From: Stutzerimonas decontaminans
Lineage (GTDB): Bacteria; Pseudomonadota; Gammaproteobacteria; Pseudomonadales; Pseudomonadaceae
Length of the DNA: 64,000 nucleotides
Direction of reading: 5' to 3'
Assembly: GCF_000661915.1 (NCBI RefSeq)
Contig: NZ_CP007510.1
Coordinates: forward strand, 1 to 64,000
Shown here: piece by piece, positions 1 through 8,162 of the stretch
Position numbering within the stretch: position 1 is the stretch's first letter
Layout: every line of letters begins with the position of its first letter
Program-made: the position numbers and the translations under genes
Notes under the pieces: model-generated
Databases searched by the model: none
Told to the model about the DNA's origin: nothing
What the model saw: only the letters and a program-made list of their open reading frames with translations

Positions 1-132
1 ACTGCCAAGGCCAACGGTCAGGAACCTTACGCCTGGCTGCGCCGCATCCTCGAACGCCTGCCGACCGCCAGCAGCGTCGAGGACTACGAAGCACTGCTGC
101 CATGGAACTGCTCACCAGCGACCGCATCCTGA
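1..132 (+). CDS. tnpC: IS66-family transposase TnpC, C-terminal fragment
   Basis: Frame 1 is open from the window edge to TGA at 130-132 and encodes 43 residues. They match the C-terminus of the TnpC at the right end of the window (motifs [10 protein letters not shown] and ALLPWNCSP shared), with three differences. This is the end of the DDE transposase of an IS66 element; the rest lies outside the window. Confidence 0.85.
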   Translation, partial: TAKANGQEPYAWLRRILERLPTASSVEDYEALLPWNCSPATAS

Positions 133-177
133 CTTGCGAACCTTGTTGGCGGTAGGTGGGGTTTATGGAGCGCTTAC
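1..177 (+). mobile_element. IS66-family element, right end only
   Basis: The tail of an IS66-family element enters from beyond the left edge. It holds the last codons of tnpC and ends with an inverted repeat that reads GTAAGCGCTCCATAAAC from the outside. The same end, in opposite orientation, occurs at 62718 and as a 31-bp fragment at 62275. The element was inserted into the 3' part of the DUF4942 gene next to it. The two tnpC copies differ at several codons, so they are not a fresh duplication. Confidence 0.85.
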
Positions 178-1176
178 CTTGAAAGGCTCGATCTGGGCCA
201 GTAGAGCCCCGACCGCATTTGAGAACGGCCGATCAAACAGTGGCCTGTTCTTGAATGAGCCTGTAGGTGCCCGCTTCGGCCGCTTGCGGAACGATTCAGG
301 TATGGCTGCAGGGTGCAGATAAGCAAGGATGCTATTGAGCCGATACGCCATCTCAGGATGCACATCCAGGTGAGCTGTGCCCACCTTGAACGCCTTCACC
401 CGAAATGCGCCGGCGTCCGCTTCGATCCACTCTCCAGACGCCGCGCGAGCGGTCTGCAGTAGTCGTCCCGTCGAAGATCGGCAGGGATCGTCGCGACCCA
501 TGAATTTCGCAATCACCATCCGCAGGTCGTGGATATACCCCTCGCGATCATGCGACGTGCTTCCCCACTCGCTGAACACGCCACTCATAATCATACGCTT
601 GGAGAATCCCTCTGGAACATTCGTTACGTGCTGACGCGATAGTCCTTTGAATATTCCATCTACCCGCTCAGCCAAGAACTCAGCTCTTCGAGCTTGCAAA
701 GATATGATCGTGCTCCGAAGATTGTCGATATTAAAATCCGGCATATCACGTTCTGGGTTCTGGCCCTTTACATAATTATGGTCACGCCAGGCGTTCAGGA
801 TTTCATTCCACTGATTACGGCGTTCTTGCGGCATATAGTCCATCAAGTCTGTTTCCCGCAGCGCTTTATCCCAGTATGTGGCTTCCAGCTCAAACAGGGC
901 GCCTTGGAGTTGAAATATTTCGGTGAACGAGTTTGTGTGGCGGAGACTTGCCGAATGGCCATACTTGTCTTTACTGTTCCCATTGAAAAAGTAGTGCATA
1001 ACACCCGAGACATTCTCTTGGGTGTACATAGCATGCACTTCCAATATCTTTTTCTTGGTTGCCTCATAAGCTGAGACAAGGGAGGAGAATCGGTCGAAAG
1101 CGACCGGAGCATAGAACGTGTCTATAATATCGGCAGGGATTACTTCTGGCTCTGTTGCGGGTATGTTGCTCAACAT
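163..1176 (-). pseudogene. DUF4942 protein, 3' end removed by IS66
   Basis: The reading frame gives about 337 residues from ATG at 1176; in-frame GTG and ATG codons at 1185 and 1182 are less likely because AGGTG lies 8 nt before 1176. The middle part (HSASLRHTNSF, then LMDYMPQERRNQW) resembles the DUF4942 domain of plasmid and phage proteins, some of which are fused to methyltransferases. The native sequence stops at the IS66 boundary at 177/178, and the last codons and TAA come from the IS end. The gene is therefore truncated and its product may be inactive. A copy of the recurrent TTGGGT-N16 promoter lies just upstream. Confidence 0.65.
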
Positions 1177-1203
1177 GGTCATCACCTATAAGGAAATGAC
1201 CAA

Positions 1204-1231
1204 ATTGTCCCGCGTAACCTTAAATACCCAA
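1204..1231 (-). promoter_or_regulatory. TTGGGT-N16-GACAAT promoter-like element
   Basis: On the minus strand TTGGGT, 16 bp, then GACAAT, 27 bp before the DUF4942 start. It belongs to the family of about twenty such elements in this window. Confidence 0.6.
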
Positions 1232-1242
1232 ATCAGCGCTGC

Positions 1243-2073
1243 CTAACCTTCGGGCTCAGCAATGATATCGTTCATGTCTTGCTCAAGATCCTCAGGAGGA
1301 AAATTCCCATTCTGGAACTGGAGCGTCATTTGATCGAGCAGTCTAAAGTTGAATTTAATTGCCTTAACTGTCCGGTGCTCTTTTATTAACTCGTAGTCCA
1401 GTTCCATGCTGCATTTATTGCGCAGCTCCTTCACTGAAGCATCGATTACACGACTGCGCAGATTACTAAAGCGCTCATAGGCATCGCCGAGCTGAAGGCG
1501 CCGGCGCAGCTCCTCAACTGTGATGTAAAGCCATCCTTTCGACTTGTACTGCATCAGCATCTCAAAGAGTCGAAAGCTATAGGTTGATTCGATGCCGGAA
1601 ACACGCCAAAGGTCGTAGGACGTGTAATGGCCGATCAGCCTGGAGAGATATGGCTTAACGGTCGTGGAGAAAAGAAGCTCTACCCGGCCTTCGCCTTTGA
1701 CATAGGTGCAGCGCTCGACCCAGCGGACCTCGTGGATCGCCCGGCCTTTGCCAGTCCCGGTGATGGAGGTGATCTTGGCGTTGAACAGCTGCTTGGCGGC
1801 GTCCTGGAGCTGGGTGTAGGCATCGCTCTTGTTGACCGTGTACCGGCTCATGAAGTCGTGCGCGGTGACTACGATCCCGTTGGGCATGGGCTTGCGCGAA
1901 TCGATCTTGGCAATGGCCAGCAGGATCAGCCGCTGCTCAGCCACGGACAAGCGATAGGACGCGCCCACCAGATCGTTGTGCTTGGAGACAACGTGAGGCG
2001 AAATCATCGTTTCATTGCTGGTGTCGCTGTCTAGCTCAGTGGCGACGTTATCAGTCGTGATGATGTCTCCCAT
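1243..2073 (-). CDS. repA: Plasmid replication initiator, Rep_3 family
   Basis: 276 residues with the typical two winged-helix layout of Rep_3 (RepB/RepA-type) initiators. Visible motifs are LSVAEQRLILLAIAKI near residue 45, the conserved SxYSFRLFEML stretch around 165 and the EELRRRLQLGDAYERFSNLRSRVI recognition region around 185-210, here described in pieces. Such proteins bind iterons and open the origin; two iteron arrays lie directly upstream at 2225-2597 and 2800-2904. The start ATG at 2073 follows GAGG. Together with the iterons this marks the basic replicon of the plasmid. The incompatibility group cannot be assigned by eye. Confidence 0.9.
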   Translation of the reverse strand: MGDIITTDNVATELDSDTSNETMISPHVVSKHNDLVGASYRLSVAEQRLILLAIAKIDSRKPMPNGIVVTAHDFMSRYTVNKSDAYTQLQDAAKQLFNAKITSITGTGKGRAIHEVRWVERCTYVKGEGRVELLFSTTVKPYLSRLIGHYTSYDLWRVSGIESTYSFRLFEMLMQYKSKGWLYITVEELRRRLQLGDAYERFSNLRSRVIDASVKELRNKCSMELDYELIKEHRTVKAIKFNFRLLDQMTLQFQNGNFPPEDLEQDMNDIIAEPEG

Positions 2074-2108
2074 GCCTCAATCCTGGTCAAAAGTCATTCA
2101 GGGTGTTG

Positions 2109-2137
2109 AGCATAAAGGCCTTTCCCGGAAACCCCAA
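2109..2137 (-). promoter_or_regulatory. Likely rep promoter (TTGGGG-N17-TATGCT)
   Basis: A variant of the recurrent element with a 17-bp spacer, 35 bp upstream of the rep start codon and just inside the first iteron array. Initiator binding to the iterons could repress it, as in other iteron plasmids; that part is inference. Confidence 0.55.
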
Positions 2138-2224
2138 CCGACCATCCTGCAGATATCTCGCACGGTGCCGGCAGGTAATGGAATCTTTAGTCATGACAGC
2201 TTGATACGGGTGATCTTCTCGACC

Positions 2225-2597
2225 TGGAATCTGTAGGCATGAGGATTTCCTGAGGTCATTTCAGCATGGAATCTGTAGTCATAAGGCCACGCCGCCCTGG
2301 TTGGGAACATGGAATTTGTAGTCATGACACGTTCCAGCCCGCTCATTTCGCATGGAATCTGTAGTCATGACGCCGAGAGAGGGAGTTTTTCCACCTGGAA
2401 TCTGTAGTCATGAAGCCTGGAATTTGTAGTCGTGAGGGCTTCAAAGCCTCGCTTATGACATGGAATCTGTAGTCATGAGCCCGTTCGGAGCGCTGCCGAA
2501 CATGGAATTTGTAGTCATGAGGCCGCACCCATCGGCCGATCTGCGGCTCAAAATCGTGACATTGATCATGCTCACAGCATGGAATTTGTAGCTGTGA
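2225..2597 (-). repeat. Iteron array 1 (nine copies)
   Basis: Nine copies of an 18-bp core TGGAATCTGTAGTCATGA (with C/T and GG/GT variants) start at 2225, 2267, 2310, 2353, 2396, 2418, 2461, 2503 and 2580. Spacing is 42-43 bp, with one interval of 22 bp and a last one of 77 bp, so all copies face the same side of the helix. The sequences between copies are unrelated. This is the binding region for the Rep protein encoded next to it. Confidence 0.92.
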
Positions 2598-2697
2598 GGC
2601 CAGCGGGACAATCGGAAGTAGCTCAAGGTTCCGATAAAAGGAAAACTGGTTGCAGATCAATGATTTAGCGGCCTTCAGAGGTGCCGGAAGCTTAAAC

Positions 2698-2748
2698 CTA
2701 CAACAAATGCGTAAGATTGAGCCTTACAAATTGGTTGTTTTGTTGTAG
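2698..2748. other. Nested inverted repeat between the iteron arrays
   Basis: CTACAACAAA (2698-2707) pairs with TTTGTTGTAG (2739-2748), and inside it GTAAG (2711-2715) pairs with CTTAC (2723-2727). The region is AT-rich relative to its surroundings. It could be a structural origin element or a regulator binding site; the sequence alone does not decide. Confidence 0.6.
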
Positions 2749-2786
2749 CCCTGACTTCGCCCCTTCATCCCGCGTTCTCACCTGCC

Positions 2787-3000
2787 TGTGGATAGCGCAT
2801 GGAATCTGTAGCACGAAGCATGGAATCCGTAGTCATGAGGAATGGAATCTGTAGGCATGAGACATGGAATCTGTAGTCATGAAGGTGGGAATCTGTAGTC
2901 ATGACCCTTCTGAAACCCGCATGGTAGAAGGGCTGGAGCGTTCCGATAAAGCTTTTAAAAACAAGCCATAAAACAAGAAAAAAAGATTTAAAAGGGCAGG
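2787..3000 (-). repeat. oriV: Iteron array 2, DnaA-like box and AT-rich region
   Basis: Five more iterons start at 2800 (degenerate), 2821, 2843, 2865 and 2887, with a regular 21-22 bp period. TGTGGATAG at 2787-2795 is one mismatch from a DnaA box on the opposite strand. The stretch from about 2940 to 2998 is very A+T-rich (runs of A and TTTAAAA) and is the best candidate for the unwinding element. No gene is likely between 2074 and 3152; the frames open there run through the repeats. Confidence 0.8.
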
Positions 3001-3152
3001 TGGTTGTGGACAAGGCGGGATCGAGCCCCGGCCTGGGACCTGATCCCACGACTCCCACCTCCTGCGAACCAACTTTGCCAGCTAGCAGCGACAGGGCATC
3101 CCTACCAGGGGAAGAGCGGACCTGGCAGCTCAGCACCTCAGATCAGGCAACT

Positions 3153-3330
3153 TTGACATCCTCCCCCACCTTCCCAGCTGCTCAGGAAGGGGATTCCTTT
3201 TCAGGCGTTAAGCCGATTGCTCGGCCAACAGGTTCCTGCTGCTGACGGCCTTACCGCGCCGTTCACTTCACAGGCTAACCGGGCCAAGTCCGGCCCTTCG
3301 TTGCTCAGTAGAGCTTCGCCCCGGCGAAGC
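3153..3330 (-). ncRNA. Probable omega RNA (guide RNA scaffold) at the tnpB 3' end
   Basis: TnpB families use an RNA made from the tnpB 3' end plus the element's right end, with a guide from flanking DNA. Here the right-end hairpin (about 3160-3196) lies directly after the tnpB stop. The guide would start at about 3152 going to lower coordinates, and so would match plasmid DNA beside the origin. The extent is inferred from the family, not seen. Confidence 0.4.
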
Positions 3331-4457
3331 ACGTTGATTGCGCCCACCACATCCGCGTTTTGCGCATAGCCACACTGAACGCACAGGAACTGCGCCTGTG
3401 TCTTACGATTGTCCGGGCTGACATGATCACAGATCGGGCAAGTTCGGCTGGTATTGCGGGCGGGCACCGCGATCAGCCAACCACCATTCCAGGCCAGCTT
3501 GTAGTCGAGCTGGCGACGGAACTCGAACCATCCCTGATCCAGGATCGCTTTGTTCAGGCCCGACTTGGCCCTCACGTTGCGTCCTGGTTGCTCAGCCGTG
3601 CCGGCTGCCGATGCACTCATGTTGCTGACCTTCAAGTCTTCGATACAGACCATCGCGTGGTTTTTGCTGATGGTTGTGGAAGCCTTGTGCAGATAGTCAC
3701 GGCGCACGTTGGCGATGCGGTGATGGATGTGTTGGACGCGGGCTTTTGCCCGTTTCCAGTTGCTGCTGAATTTGGTCTTGCGGCTCATGGCCTGCTGCGC
3801 TTTACGCAGCGCCTCCTGGTGGCGCTTGAAGCTATTCAGCGGTGCGGTGTAGCTGCCATCGGAGAGGGTAGCGAATCGCTCGATGCCCATGTCGATGCCT
3901 ACCGCGCCAGTTGCTTGAAGCAGCGGCCTATCGACTTCCCGCTCGGTCTGAAAGCTGATGAACCAGTGGCCAGCCTCGTAGCCGACCGTGCAGTTCTTTA
4001 TCTCGCCCAGGATCGCGCGCGACTGTCGAAACCTGACCCAGCCGATGCCCGCTGGGAGTTTCACCCGACTGCCCTGCAGCGCGCAGTATTTGGCGAAGTT
4101 GACGAAGCGCACGCTGTCACGGCAGCGACCTTTTTTCTTGAACTGCGGCCTGCCAGCGTCGGCCACTTTCTTGAAGTAGCGTTGCCAGGCGGTATCGAGG
4201 TCTTTGAGCTTCTGCTGCAGGTTGTCGGTGTAGGCCTCTTTCAGCCACTCCGTATCGGGGTTGCGCTTCCAGGCAGTGATCCACTTGGCCATGGTTTCGT
4301 AGCGGGGTACGAACTGGCCTTCAGTGGCGAGGGCTTCATTGCACCGGGCCAGCGCATGATTCCAGACAAACCGGGCATGACCGCACAGCACGCGCAAGCG
4401 GGCGCTTTGCGCTTCGCTGGTGTCCAGTCGGTACTTGAAGCCCTGGCGAATAATCAT
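3201..4457 (-). CDS. tnpB: RNA-guided nuclease TnpB (IS605 OrfB family)
   Basis: 418 residues from ATG at 4457 (MIIRQGFKYRL, the usual TnpB start); a longer frame to 4580 runs through non-coding element DNA. The RuvC-like catalytic residues are present: D189 in GIDMGIERFA, E273 in CIEDLKV and D369 in QNADVVGAIN. The zinc finger has C340-x2-C343 and C359-x2-C362. The enzyme therefore looks intact. In studied relatives TnpB cuts donor sites with an omega RNA guide and so helps keep the element. It sits alone between the plasmid origin and a hypothetical operon. Confidence 0.9.
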   Translation of the reverse strand: MIIRQGFKYRLDTSEAQSARLRVLCGHARFVWNHALARCNEALATEGQFVPRYETMAKWITAWKRNPDTEWLKEAYTDNLQQKLKDLDTAWQRYFKKVADAGRPQFKKKGRCRDSVRFVNFAKYCALQGSRVKLPAGIGWVRFRQSRAILGEIKNCTVGYEAGHWFISFQTEREVDRPLLQATGAVGIDMGIERFATLSDGSYTAPLNSFKRHQEALRKAQQAMSRKTKFSSNWKRAKARVQHIHHRIANVRRDYLHKASTTISKNHAMVCIEDLKVSNMSASAAGTAEQPGRNVRAKSGLNKAILDQGWFEFRRQLDYKLAWNGGWLIAVPARNTSRTCPICDHVSPDNRKTQAQFLCVQCGYAQNADVVGAINVLRRGEALLSNEGPDLARLACEVNGAVRPSAAGTCWPSNRLNA

Positions 4458-4514
4458 GCTGTTTGTGTACGCCTCTGGAGAATCAGCAGGGCTAACGCCC
4501 TGCGCCGCATTCAC

Positions 4515-4536
4515 CCCACACCTCCTTCGGTGTGGG
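4515..4536. repeat. Left-end hairpin of the IS605-type element
   Basis: Perfect 8-bp stem CCCACACC / GGTGTGGG with a 6-nt loop, 57 bp upstream of the tnpB start. Subterminal hairpins of this kind are the recognition structures of IS200/IS605 elements. Confidence 0.55.
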
Positions 4537-4646
4537 TGCCCTGCGGGGAAGATGGATGGAGCACGCAAATTTGCGAGCAACGAATGCTGCTTTGCATGCG
4601 GGTTCCCAGCGAAATCAGAATTCCAGCCCCAAGCAGAGTCGGGCGG

Positions 4647-4904
4647 TCAGAACAGCGCCAACTGACCGCACATCGGAGCGATATCAATCCACGTTTCGCC
4701 GTCAACCTTGAAGCCGAAGGCCATTAGTGCGGCAGCGCAAGCTTCACCGGACACAAACCCAGCCGCTTCGGAGGACTTCGCGGTTGCCAGCAGCACCTGA
4801 CCGCAGACATGTGACGGGAAGACACCGACATACATCATGTGTCCGCCATACGCCTGCCAGCTCGCCACGTATGGCCGCTGCCCACTAACACGCTCAATCG
4901 TCAT
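4647..4904 (-). CDS. Hypothetical protein (85 aa)
   Basis: Not recognised. Start ATG at 4904 overlaps the stop of the gene before it by ATGA, so the two are translated as one unit. The protein is rich in Gly and Ala (FVSGEACAAALMAFGFKV) with no clear signal peptide. It is the last gene of an operon 5658 to 4647 and ends near the IS605-type element. Confidence 0.65.
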   Translation of the reverse strand: MTIERVSGQRPYVASWQAYGGHMMYVGVFPSHVCGQVLLATAKSSEAAGFVSGEACAAALMAFGFKVDGETWIDIAPMCGQLALF

Positions 4905-5173
4905 CTCGATGCTTCCTTGTTCGGCAGTCGGATCAGATCCACACGGTTAGGATCTTCCCCGCCATCCGGGAAAAACAGGTTGAACTCAACGATGGCGGTG
5001 ATCCCTTCCGAGCGCAGCTGGACAGTGGTCTGCCAATGGTCCGTTTGTTCACCGGACCAAGGCGCAACCTCGACCACCTCCTTTCCTTGGAAGCATCCCC
5101 GCAGTACAAGGGAGGCGGCACTGGTACGCCGCCCGAGCAAATGAAATCGTTCAAGAGCCACTGGCACTACCAC
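4901..5173 (-). CDS. Hypothetical protein (90 aa)
   Basis: Not recognised. It overlaps the upstream gene by 7 nt and the downstream gene by 4 nt, a strong sign of a real operon member. The C-terminal half alternates charged and hydrophobic residues (RSEGITAIVEFNLFFPDGG), which suggests a small beta-rich fold. Confidence 0.65.
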   Translation of the reverse strand: MVVPVALERFHLLGRRTSAASLVLRGCFQGKEVVEVAPWSGEQTDHWQTTVQLRSEGITAIVEFNLFFPDGGEDPNRVDLIRLPNKEASR

Positions 5174-5658
5174 TCGTAGGTCTTCAGGCCATCAACGGCA
5201 TCCCAGTCCCGATCCAGCCGCACCCAGCCATCGAGCGCCTGACGCTTGAGCCACTGGCGAATATCGGCGGCACACTGCGGCACCTCTGTTTCCAGCCCCT
5301 CTTGCTCCAAGAAGCGGATGAACATGCCCGCTCCGTAATTGGCGACGATGGCGCAGCTACAGGCGTCCGGCTTATCACTCAGCGCTTGAGCAGTAGGCTG
5401 GTCCAGGTGCGCAGTCGAGATAACGGGCATCGCCATCATGTCGAACCGGCCTTCAGTGATACGGACGCGGTGAGAGTGATCTTCGAGAGTGGCGGGAGTG
5501 TCACCAGTGACCAGGCCCTTGCCAGTGATATCGCAAACGACCTGCTCAAGATTGGCGTACAACTCGCCTCGTTGCATTGCGATCCCAGTGGCCTCCTCAT
5601 CACCACCATTCGGGTTGACGGTGCCGCTGAAGATCAATGAAAAGTTGAGGGGTTGCAT
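5167..5658 (-). CDS. Hypothetical protein (163 aa), first gene of operon
   Basis: Not recognised. The protein is acidic with several Cys (DACSCAIVANYGAG) and no membrane segment. The recurrent TTGGGT-N16 promoter at 5689-5716 lies 31 bp upstream, so this is the first gene of a three-gene operon with the two genes downstream. Confidence 0.65.
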   Translation of the reverse strand: MQPLNFSLIFSGTVNPNGGDEEATGIAMQRGELYANLEQVVCDITGKGLVTGDTPATLEDHSHRVRITEGRFDMMAMPVISTAHLDQPTAQALSDKPDACSCAIVANYGAGMFIRFLEQEGLETEVPQCAADIRQWLKRQALDGWVRLDRDWDAVDGLKTYEW

Positions 5659-5688
5659 ACGGGTGTCCTCGCTGTTTGGATTGCTTCC

Positions 5689-5716
5689 AGGCTATCGCTG
5701 ACCCGAAGAAACCCAA
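5689..5716 (-). promoter_or_regulatory. TTGGGT-N16-TAGCCT promoter-like element
   Basis: Minus strand CTTGGGTTT, 16 bp after TTGGGT, then TAGCCT; 31 bp before the start at 5658. TAGCCT is shared exactly with the copies at 27958 and 35662. Confidence 0.7.
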
Positions 5717-5806
5717 GCTGAGCCGGCGCGCCTTTGCTTAGCTACCGGCAGCGAGGGCCGTACATGCCTACAAAACCCAGAAGAAAATTCCTCCCTGAAA
5801 GCGGTT

Positions 5807-6352
5807 CTATGCAGGTTGCTCGTTCGGGTTCTTGACCAAGTGCTCAAACAGCACACGCGCGGAAAAAACTTCCAGTTCGGCGGGCGTAATGGGGGAGGGG
5901 TGAGGTGCTGCACCTGGCTTCAGAATTCGGGTGCCCTGAGCGGTATGCCAATCGAAGACCATGAAGTGCAGCGATAGGCCACCTTGAAGCCTTGGCAAAG
6001 CCTTGAGCGTTTGGGTATGGCTGGCATACAGAGCCAAAGCCAGCGCCAGATCACGGGAGGAAGCCCGATCCCGTTTTTCTGGGCGCAGCGCATCGTAATG
6101 AGACAAGGCGCCCGCTAGCACATCAACTGGGCTGAGCCCGGCAGCATGCTTCAGCATTTCGCCCGAGCACATAGCGCGATACCCCTCAGGTGTCAGCTGA
6201 GCAACCAGACGCGAGCCCTGCGGAATGCTGTAGGAATAGAGCCAGAAGCCTCCCGAGGACGTAACATCTTCCTGACCGGCGTCCAGCACCCACCCAGCGC
6301 TCTCAATTTGGGCCGCAAATTTGCGACCGCGTGCTTTTCCAGCCTCGTCCAT
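5807..6352 (-). CDS. Hypothetical protein (181 aa)
   Basis: Not recognised. The start at 6352 (MDEAGKARGRKF) is chosen because GGAG lies 6 nt before it; the frame is open to 6439 but without a ribosome site and across a promoter. The middle part is helical with many Arg and Ala, and the Trp- and Tyr-containing N-terminal part (GGFWLYSYSIPQG) looks like a beta sheet. It is a single gene with its own TTGGGT-N16 promoter, divergent from umuD. Confidence 0.65.
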   Translation of the reverse strand: MDEAGKARGRKFAAQIESAGWVLDAGQEDVTSSGGFWLYSYSIPQGSRLVAQLTPEGYRAMCSGEMLKHAAGLSPVDVLAGALSHYDALRPEKRDRASSRDLALALALYASHTQTLKALPRLQGGLSLHFMVFDWHTAQGTRILKPGAAPHPSPITPAELEVFSARVLFEHLVKNPNEQPA

Positions 6353-6398
6353 TGGTGACTCCGCTGTGATTATTTGCGGGGCCAATCCCCGCGAGAAC

Positions 6399-6426
6399 AG
6401 GCTTGCATGGAACCGGCGAAACCCAA
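6399..6426 (-). promoter_or_regulatory. TTGGGT-N16-AAGCCT promoter-like element
   Basis: Minus strand copy of the recurrent element, 46 bp before the start at 6352. Confidence 0.6.
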
Positions 6427-6493
6427 GGCGAGCAATCACTGGAATTCCCAGGGGAAAAACTCGTTTCAGGATTCAGGGTGCCGCACTAGAATA

Positions 6494-6509
6494 CTGTCCA
6501 TATGTACAG
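6494..6509 (+). promoter_or_regulatory. LexA (SOS) box upstream of umuD
   Basis: CTGT-N8-ACAG with flanking TA/TA symmetry (TACTGT...ACAGTA), a match to the gammaproteobacterial SOS box, 15 bp upstream of the umuD start. The umuD-ATPase-umuC operon should be induced by DNA damage. Confidence 0.9.
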
Positions 6510-6524
6510 TATTGGTTTCGCATC

Positions 6525-6965
6525 ATGATCCAGCTCTCTGCCAAGCTCTCGCCCAATGCCTCTAGTCAACCACTCCCCCTGGCTGGGCCTGTGAGCTGCG
6601 GGTTCCCCTCGCCAGCGGCCGACTACGCGGTACCGGATCTATCGCTCGATGAACTGGTGGGTATCAGGCCGACCGGCTCGATTTTCCTCTTTCGCGCGTC
6701 AGGGGACTCGATGCTCGGGACCGGCATCCGCGACGGCGACATCCTGGTGGTGGATAAGGCGAAGGAGGCCAAGGTCGGCGATGTGGTGCTGGCCATCATC
6801 GGATGCGAGTTCACCGTCAAGGAGCTGGCCAAGGACGAACAAGGCAATTTCTCCCTCGTGGCCACGAACCCGGCGTATCCGCCGATTGTGCTGGGCGAGG
6901 CAGAAACCTTGGAGGTTTGGGGGGTGTGCATCTGGGTGCTGCGCCAGATGGGCGCCGCCAGATGA
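6525..6965 (+). CDS. umuD: UmuD/RulA-like SOS mutagenesis protein
   Basis: 146 residues from ATG at 6525, just after the LexA box; an upstream open frame to 6321 crosses that box and is not used. The self-cleavage site is C25-G26 (SCGFPSP). The serine-lysine dyad is S62 in GDSM and K99 in TVKEL. Length and motifs match UmuD/MucA/RulA. After RecA-assisted self-cleavage it would join UmuC as polymerase V. The partner UmuC is interrupted here, so this UmuD may act with a chromosomal partner or not at all. Confidence 0.93.
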   Translation: MIQLSAKLSPNASSQPLPLAGPVSCGFPSPAADYAVPDLSLDELVGIRPTGSIFLFRASGDSMLGTGIRDGDILVVDKAKEAKVGDVVLAIIGCEFTVKELAKDEQGNFSLVATNPAYPPIVLGEAETLEVWGVCIWVLRQMGAAR

Positions 6966-6976
6966 GTTGCGGGGTG

Positions 6977-7004
6977 TTGGGTTTATGCTGGATTATGCAA
7001 AAAT
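6977..7004 (+). promoter_or_regulatory. TTGGGT-N16 element variant before the ATPase gene
   Basis: TTGGGT followed after 16 bp by AAAAAT, 36 bp before the ATPase start. Weaker than other copies in its second box, but the position and spacing agree. It could give the ATPase SOS-independent expression. Confidence 0.4.
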
Positions 7005-7040
7005 GAATAATTATTCAGAATCGCATAAAGGTGCATATTC

Positions 7041-8162
7041 ATGACCACCAAGGATCGTCTGCACTTCCCCCGGCACGCGCTGGCCGAGTCCATTTTGCTG
7101 GGCTTCGAGAACAACATCCAGACTGCCACGACCATTTTCGCTCCGCGTCGAAAAGGCAAGACCACGTTCGTGCGCAACGATCTCATTCCGATGGCCAGAG
7201 ACAAGGGGTTTCTTGTTGCGACCGCTGACCTATGGCTGGACAAGGATCACCCGGAGCGAGTTATCGCGCGGGCATTGCAGGAGGCCATTCATGGCACCGG
7301 CTTTGTCCGGCGCACCTTGCTACGGTTTACGAGGCCCGGTCAGGTGATCAGTGGCGTGAACGCCGGTGCCGGCACGGACGGAGTATCCATTGGCCTCGAT
7401 CTGGCGGACGACGCGGGGCTTGTTCTGCCCGAGCTGTTCGAACGATTCAGCCAGCTCGGCAAAGGCAAGGCGCTGCTGATCATCGACGAGGTTCAGCACC
7501 TCGCCACGCGCAAGGAATTCGAGACGTTTACCGCCACGCTGCGCACGCTACTGCAGGGCGCGCAGGGTGAAGTCTATGCCGTGTTTACCGGCTCTTCGCA
7601 GCATGGCCTGGCGCGCATGTTCCGGCGCAGCAAAGCCCCTTTCTACCAGTACGGTTCGGAGGTCAGTTTCCCGGAGCTGGGTATGGAATTCGCGCAGCAC
7701 CTTGCCGCCTTGTATTTCGAGGCCACCGGCCGAACCTGGGAAGCTGCAGAGGCGTTCTCGTTGTACGTGCGGCGCGGAATGATGCCCAAGCATTTGCGCG
7801 AGATTTACAACCTGAGCCTGACGCAGAACCTGCCCGTAGTTGAGGCGGATAAAATCGTCTGGGCTTCCATGCTGGACGAAGGCCAGTTCGCCACCCTGAT
7901 CGAGAGCTTGGCTCCGCTGGATCAGGCATTGCTTGTGGGCATTCTCACTGGGGAATCCTTGTTCTCGGCTGAATACCGCAAGAGGCTCGGTGATGAACTC
8001 CCCAGCGGAATAGCGCCTACGACGACTCAGGTGCAGTCAGCGCTCAAACGCCTGCAGCGAGCCGAACTGATCGGTAACCTCGACCACGGCAGTTGGAGCA
8101 TTGAGGACGGCGCCTTGCAAAGCTACCTGCGGCGGGTTTTGCTGGACGATGATCAGGACTGA
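7041..8162 (+). CDS. AAA/STAND-like ATPase between umuD and umuC
   Basis: 373 residues. Walker A-like APRRKGKTT at 34-42, Walker B KALLIIDEVQ at 143-152, and a sensor-like TGSS after strand 4. The C-terminal part after residue 270 resembles a winged helix (TTTQVQSALKRLQRAELIGNL). The organisation recalls archaeal-type or TniB-like ATPases with a DNA-binding tail. It lies 75 bp after umuD and 18 bp before umuC, so it is part of the SOS operon. Its role is unknown; it might load or regulate polymerase V. Confidence 0.75.
   Translation: MTTKDRLHFPRHALAESILLGFENNIQTATTIFAPRRKGKTTFVRNDLIPMARDKGFLVATADLWLDKDHPERVIARALQEAIHGTGFVRRTLLRFTRPGQVISGVNAGAGTDGVSIGLDLADDAGLVLPELFERFSQLGKGKALLIIDEVQHLATRKEFETFTATLRTLLQGAQGEVYAVFTGSSQHGLARMFRRSKAPFYQYGSEVSFPELGMEFAQHLAALYFEATGRTWEAAEAFSLYVRRGMMPKHLREIYNLSLTQNLPVVEADKIVWASMLDEGQFATLIESLAPLDQALLVGILTGESLFSAEYRKRLGDELPSGIAPTTTQVQSALKRLQRAELIGNLDHGSWSIEDGALQSYLRRVLLDDDQD

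Larger units (their letters stand above)
3153..4640 (-). mobile_element. IS200/IS605-type element carrying tnpB only
   Basis: The right end is recognisable: on the minus strand the sequence after the tnpB stop forms a CCTTCC/GGAAGG hairpin and ends GAGGATGTCAA (3153-3163), as in many IS1341-like elements. Near the left end a perfect 8-bp hairpin CCCACACC/GGTGTGGG lies at 4515-4536. The exact left boundary is uncertain, between about 4540 and 4646. There is no tnpA, so movement would need a transposase in trans. Confidence 0.75.

Noticed and set aside
2225..2904. Iteron rows as a CRISPR array
   Set aside because: The repeats are 18 bp with 4- or 24-bp gaps, lie next to a Rep gene and have no cas genes; they are iterons.
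2343..3136. Two minus-strand open frames through the origin (2343-2660 and 2765-3136)
   Set aside because: They are built from the iteron repeats read in frame, with no ribosome site and no protein-like composition.
3360..4727. 455-codon frame opposite tnpB
   Set aside because: Antisense to a gene with complete catalytic motifs; no ribosome site or family features.
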